Assembly (NCBI GenBank): GCA_039111635.1
Contig: JBCAQO010000003.1
Span: 806,001 to 870,000 of the forward strand
Direction: 5' to 3'
DNA: 64,000 nucleotides
Origin: Heterobasidion occidentale
Lineage: Eukaryota; Basidiomycota; Agaricomycetes; Russulales; Bondarzewiaceae
Below, one piece after another: positions 59,501-64,000 of the stretch (the stretch's first letter is position 1; each line of letters starts with the position of its first letter). The position numbers were made by a program, and so were the translations under genes. The notes beneath the pieces are model-generated. The model did not search any database. It was not told where the DNA came from and saw only the letters and a program-made list of their open reading frames with translations.

Positions 59501-60097
59501 GAAAGGCTGTATGCAGTGGAGCCTGGGAGCATGGGTCGGGCTCGTATTGGTCGTATACAGATGCGTGCGAGCGCGGCGTTGAGGATGGCCTCGGAGCAGA
59601 GACAATAATAGCGGTCGCGGTGGGTCGCGTTCGTCGCGCGTATCGCCGGCGTAGACGAGAGGTGCCAAAGGGACAGCAAATAGAAGCGGCGAAGAGCTGC
59701 CTCGCGGTTCACAACTGGCCCTGCAGCTGCCGTCGCCGCGCTCTCTGACACAAACCACAGGACGGATGGATATGGGTTGCAGAGGCGCAGAGGCCACGAC
59801 GATGGAGTTTGGACGACCGCCCGTGTCAGTCGAGAACGAGCCCGTCTGGCGCGTCGATGCACCGGTCGGTGATTAGCCTGACGGCGCTGTTGCGGCCAGC
59901 GTTCGGGGATCTAAAAGAGCGGAGAAGGCGCGAGCGTGGGCGTGAGCTTGAGCTTGCGCGCAAGGTTTGAATCGGTAGTGCGCGATCTATGGAAGACGGA
60001 AGAGCGAGGATGAGGTTAACCGGAGATAGCCGAGCAGACGCCCTCTGGATCAGAGGCGGAGAGCTGCCAGCTGCCAGACAGACAGACCGGGACCACG
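56588..60097. other. GC-rich gene-free stretch (3.5 kb)
   Basis: Every frame is open for long stretches because of base composition, but none shows a domain, a believable splice pattern or a consistent amino-acid bias. The RhoGEF promoter should be in the first kilobase. A local AT-rich patch at 58620-58690 (ACAATGGACAATAGACAATGG and so on) is an imperfect repeat of about 10 bases. Confidence 0.45.
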
Positions 60098-60150
60098 ATG
60101 CCATCCTCGACGTCCTCCACCCTCGGCTCCGTCTCTCCCCCCGCCTCCAC

Positions 60151-60181
<31 letters not shown>

Positions 60182-60691
60182 TCGGGCTCGACCCCGACCC
60201 TCGCCGCGTCCACCAGCACCGTCACCCCCGCCGCCTTCATCACCACCCCAACCCTCTCCACCACCCGCCTCGCCACCCAGCCCTCCTCCTTCTCCGCCCT
60301 CGCAGCCGCCGCCGCAGGGCCTACCACAGCTGCCGGTGCCGGTGCCGGTGCCGCAGGCGCAGGCGCGCGCGCACCGCCGCTCCCGCCCGCCGCTCCTCCC
60401 CCGGCGTCACTGTCCAGCCGCATGCCCGTCACGCCCGCCGTCCTCCGCGCCATCTTCGCCTCGTCCCGCTCGCCCGCCGAAGAGCGCTCGCTCTCGCGCG
60501 TCGCCTTCTTCCGGTGCGTGTCTCCCGCCGCCTCCCTCTCCTTGCGCGCGCGCTGACACCCCGTGCGCGTCTCGCCGCTCGAACACAGCTTCACAGGCTT
60601 CCTCGTCAGCTGCCTCGCCATCAGCCTCGTCGCGAACCGCGGCCGTGGCATCCGCACCGGCGCCGCTCTCCTCGGCGTCGGCACCGCATGA
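60098..60691 (+). CDS. Small Ser/Ala/Pro-rich protein with one C-terminal membrane helix
   Basis: Two exons (60098-60513 and 60589-60691), joined in frame at TTCCG|CTTCAC, give 172 residues. A GS repeat (SGSGSGSGSGS, coded by a CTCAGG/CTCGGG hexamer repeat) and Thr/Ser/Ala-rich low complexity come first, then a helical segment (TPAVLRAIFASSRSPAEERS; RVAFFR). Exon 2 codes a hydrophobic helix FTGFLVSCLAISLVA followed by basic NRGRGIRTG and a short hydrophobic end. This looks like a tail-anchored or small organelle membrane protein with the positive side after the helix. I do not recognise a family. Support: good donor GGTGCGTG, acceptor ACACAG, in-frame join and a clear helix. Confidence 0.5.
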
Positions 60692-61350
60692 CAACCTATG
60701 CACCCGCACGCACGCACAATGTCACATCGACGTCACGTCCGTCGCATCCTGTCATTTTCTCATAAATCGCCGAAGCGGTGTGCCATTGCACCAGATGGTG
60801 AGGTCTTCGGACAATCAGATCTCCACTCTCCGCTCCTCGCGCCCAACCCAATACCCTTCCTCAAACCGTCCCTGCGCTCACCCCCTTCCTCCATCACCCG
60901 CCCTCGCTTCGTTGCACGGACCCAAGTCTGCGTGGGATATCTGCCGTTCGTCCATTAGGAACAGTAGACGCGTGAACCAAGGAATTGCATACCGAGTTCA
61001 GACTCGAGAAATCGCGCGCTCGGCGCTCGATGCAATGTGCAGCGGGTTGTCTCCGTGGCATCGTCTGTCAACGTAACGAATCGAAAATGAGAGCCGTCAC
61101 AGCTCACCTGGAGTCCCAGCAACCTCGCGTCCTCTCCCACCCAACTCCACCGAGCATGCGCAAGACAGCATTCGACGCGCGATGTCCTCGCCCTTGCGGA
61201 CTGCATGGGATCGCGCAGGCAGGCCCGCGATCACGACACGATCGCAGCGCACCACAGCCCGCGAGCTGCAACAGACCTGACCTGACCTGACCTGAATCAG
61301 CGATCTCCAGCCCCCGCCGCCAACCCCCTTCTTTCCCGAAAGAAAGACAA
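60692..61350. other. Intergenic, includes (CCTGA)4
   Basis: No gene was recognised. Four perfect CCTGA units lie at 61276-61295. This stretch leads into the repeat family that starts at about 61351. Confidence 0.45.
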
Positions 61351-61530
61351 AAAAGAAAGTGTGTGCCTGGGGTCGTGGCTCAGCCACGCCGCCGTGCATT
61401 GCGGACACCGCTGCACGGAGGGCGCCGATAGCGAGGGGTGCCCGCGCGTCCAATCATCCCTGCGCCGGGGTGGGGCCGGGACAACCCCCGCCTCGTGCGC
61501 CCCGGTCGACGCGTCCTACACGCACGTACG
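61351..61530 (+). repeat. Dispersed repeat, copy A (most diverged)
   Basis: Shares with the other copies an A/G-rich lead-in ending GCCTGG, the block TGCACGGAGGGCGCCGATA, and the 3' block CTCGTGCGCCCCGGTCGAC followed by CCTACACGCACG. A stretch of extra sequence separates the two blocks. Confidence 0.6.
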
Positions 61531-61650
61531 CATTGCTGCGCAGGCCAGAGCCTCGATGACATACGTATATAGCCAGACGCGGGAGGCCGACACAGCGAGG
61601 GGCACCCCATCCCATCAGGTGATCGAGTGCTTGCTCGTTCGTCCGTGCGT

Positions 61651-61826
61651 TGAGAGGCTGCTGTGCATCGCCGCGCACGGATACGTGCACGGAGGGGCCC
61701 CGATAGCGAGCGCCGTCGATGGCCCTGCAGGCCAGCGACGACGGCCAGCCCCTATTCGCTGGACCCGAGCGGGACGAGCGCTCGTCTCGCCTCGTAAGCC
61801 CCGACTCGACGCGGCCAACGGATACG
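61651..61826 (+). repeat. Dispersed repeat, copy B
   Basis: Contains GCATCGCCGCGCACGGATAC, GTGCACGGAGGGGCCCCGAT and, after about 90 extra bases, CTCGTAAGCCCCGACTCGAC then GCGGCCAACGGATA. The inner hairpin is GCACG-GATA-CGTGC. Confidence 0.6.
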
Positions 61827-62372
61827 CAACAGCGCGCGGGTCGGTCGCGACGCGTACGACAGTGCGACTAGGGGCTCTGGCTCCCAACAAGGGGTCTTCG
61901 ATATGTTCCTGGCTCGAAGAACTATGCGCTGCAAACCCACGCCGCAGGCTGCAGAGTGATAGACAGGCGCATAGAGGAAGCTTGAGTGTCTCTCTCGATG
62001 GCAATTTGAAGCGCTCGCACTCTTCTGTTTCCTATTGCGGAACTATGTTCCAGGATCTTAAAATTGGTGTGATTTGAGCGAACGCCGTGCGCAAGGGAAG
62101 GGGCGAGGAAGACGCACCTAGTGCGTTATATCCCCGTCCTCGCGCGCTGAGAGTCCGTATCTTTCGCGAACAGCACCTTTGATGGACCGCAAATCCATGT
62201 CTGCGTGCATACGACATGAAGTGAGGTCCTCACAGTGTGCTCTTGACGGGAAGCAATCGACGTGCCATTTCCGATAACAAAAAGCTAAAATCTCCGAGCT
62301 TCCAGGAAGGCAACCAAAACCCTTCATGTTCCAACATACGTGCCACGCCATGGAATGAGAAGGAAAAAGAGA

Positions 62373-62498
62373 AGAGAAAATGCTTTTGCCTGTGTAGTGG
62401 CTGGGTATCGCCGCGCACGGGCGTGCACGGAGGACGCCGATAACGAAGGAATGAGCCCTCGTCTCGTACGCCCTGGTTCGATACGGCCTACATACGAT
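62373..62498 (+). repeat. Dispersed repeat, copy C
   Basis: Compact copy: AGAGAAAATGCTTTTGCCTG, TGGCTGGGTATCGCCGCGC, TGCACGGAGGACGCCGATAA and CTCGTACGCCCTGGTTCGAT ending ACGGCCTACATACGA. The inner hairpin is GCACG-GG-CGTGC, enclosed by TATCG/CGATA. Confidence 0.75.
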
Positions 62499-62708
62499 CT
62501 TTGCGATGCCCATGGGGTCCATTAGGGTCCAAATCAGAATGTGTGCTGGGTCACTGAGACCGGGGTACAGAAAATTCCCACATCGCGACGAGCCTCTGGA
62601 AAGATTGTTTCCGGGTTCGACGTTCTCCAACAAGACGCCACGGATCAGCGCCGCTTGCCCTGGGAGGGATGAGTAGCAGTCCACGATATTCATTGAGGTC
62701 AGGAATAG

Positions 62709-62836
62709 AGAGAAACTAGCTTATTTGCCTGGAGGTGGCTGGGCATCGCCGCGCCCAGAGGCACGGAGGGAGCCGATAACTCGAGTTCGTCTGACCCGAG
62801 TCTCGTACGCCCGGCTCGACACGGCCTACACACGAG
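62709..62836 (+). repeat. Dispersed repeat, copy D
   Basis: Compact copy: AGAGAAACTAGCTTATTTGC, GGTGGCTGGGCATCGCCGCG, GCACGGAGGGAGCCGATAAC and CTCGTACGCCCGGCTCGACA then CGGCCTACACACGAG. The inner hairpin is GCGCC-CAGA-GGCAC, with C-C/G-G in place of the C-G/C-G of copies B and C. Confidence 0.75.
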
Positions 62837-62972
62837 TTTTGAGACCACGAAGAATCGACATTCATGTAGCAGTGTAAGGTATTGAGACCATTGACGCCCA
62901 CGATGGTGGTCGGTGAGCGCGGCGGCACACGCATGCTGCGAATGGAGTGTGCGATGTCATCAATGGGTGAAC

Positions 62973-63094
62973 AGAGAAAGAACGCATTTATCTGGTGGTG
63001 GCTGGGCATCGCCGCACATGAATGCACGGAGAGCGCCGATAACGAGAGAAGGCCCCTGTCTCGTACGCTCAGCTCGACACGGCCAACCCACGAG
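62973..63094 (+). repeat. Dispersed repeat, copy E
   Basis: Compact copy: AGAGAAAGAACGCATTTATC, GGTGGCTGGGCATCGCCGCA, TGCACGGAGAGCGCCGATAA and CTCGTACGCTCAGCTCGACA then CGGCCAACCCACGAG. The inner hairpin tip is CAT-GA-ATG, and the outer helix is ATCG/CGAT plus CGC/GCG around a C-C mismatch. Confidence 0.75.
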
Positions 63095-63447
63095 CGACGA
63101 AGGCCGTTGCCTGGTATGGTTTTGATGTCGTTCGAGATTCGTATGTATGAGAGGCAGGCATACTAGGGATCGGTGAAGGTGAGTCGGTGAAGGCCATGTA
63201 AAGTCAAAGGTCGACTCGCAGTTGTGCAAGGCTCCGTCCGCCGACGTTGTACGTAGATGTAGAGGGGAGAGCAGGGAAAGGAGATCGGATGTTGACTCGG
63301 ACGGCTCTTATGTGACTCAGGAGCCAAGGCAGCGGACCGCTGATGTCATTCGCCCCCTCGGCCCGGTCCTGCTCGATTCGATCCATCGAGCTCGACCAAG
63401 TCAGATGTTCAACTGCACCCTGCTCTGGACAGCCATCCAAACACACA

Positions 63448-64000
<553 letters not shown>

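Noticed and set aside
61351..63094. Repeat copies as tRNA genes
   Set aside because: A box-B-like GGTTCGATAC occurs in copy C, but the T stem does not pair, there is no acceptor stem and no anticodon arm.
60955..63230. Minus-strand peptides repeating LVIGALRA and GDAQPPP
   Set aside because: They arise from the DNA repeat read in different frames, have no shared start or stop, and flanking residues are not conserved.

Overview
The window is nuclear DNA of a filamentous basidiomycete, most likely an agaricomycete. Nearly every gene is interrupted by short introns of about 50-70 bases with GT(A/G)NGT donors. The gene set is fungal (RPA190, RIX1, VTC1, a Whi3-type RNA-binding protein, a Bud3-like GEF), and there is a basidiomycete-type sesquiterpene synthase. 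I see no bacterial, viral or transposon-coded proteins. All exon joins below were made by eye from splice consensus, reading frame and remembered family conservation, so CDS ends are firmer than individual junctions.

Region 1 (0.6-22.6 kb, near-neutral GC, gene dense): RVB2 (-), a sesquiterpene synthase (+), an RRN11/TAF1A-like Pol I factor (+), RIX1 (-), mitochondrial uL2m (-), a Laa2-like AP-1 accessory protein (+), RPA190 (+), an unrecognised 335-residue protein (+) and a stomatin-like protein (+). Four of these act in rRNA synthesis or 60S assembly.

Region 2 (22.9-30.1 kb, strongly GC-rich): an intron-containing tRNA-Pro(CGG), an EVE-domain protein and PP4 regulatory subunit 3 (Psy2/SMEK).

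Region 3 (30.1-50.4 kb, near-neutral GC): a Whi3-like RNA-binding protein (-), an aldo-keto reductase (-), VTC1 (-), THO7 (+), a short-form tRNase Z (-), a RING protein (+) and a Bud3-like RhoGEF (+), with gene-poor spacers at 30.1-31.6, 35.1-37.8 and 39.2-40.5 kb.

Region 4 (51-64 kb, strongly GC-rich, many simple repeats): a second, low-complexity RhoGEF (-), a 3.5-kb gene-free stretch, a small predicted membrane protein (+), five diverged copies of an unrecognised repeat of about 125 bases that may encode a structured RNA, and the 5' part of a glucose-6-phosphate 1-epimerase (+) running off the end.

The points most worth following up are the 61.35-63.1 kb repeat family, the RPA190 active-site motif split over three consecutive micro-exons (14, 18 and 21 nt), a one-base frame break in uL2m, a one-codon first exon in RVB2, three GC-AG introns, and the isolated terpene synthase.
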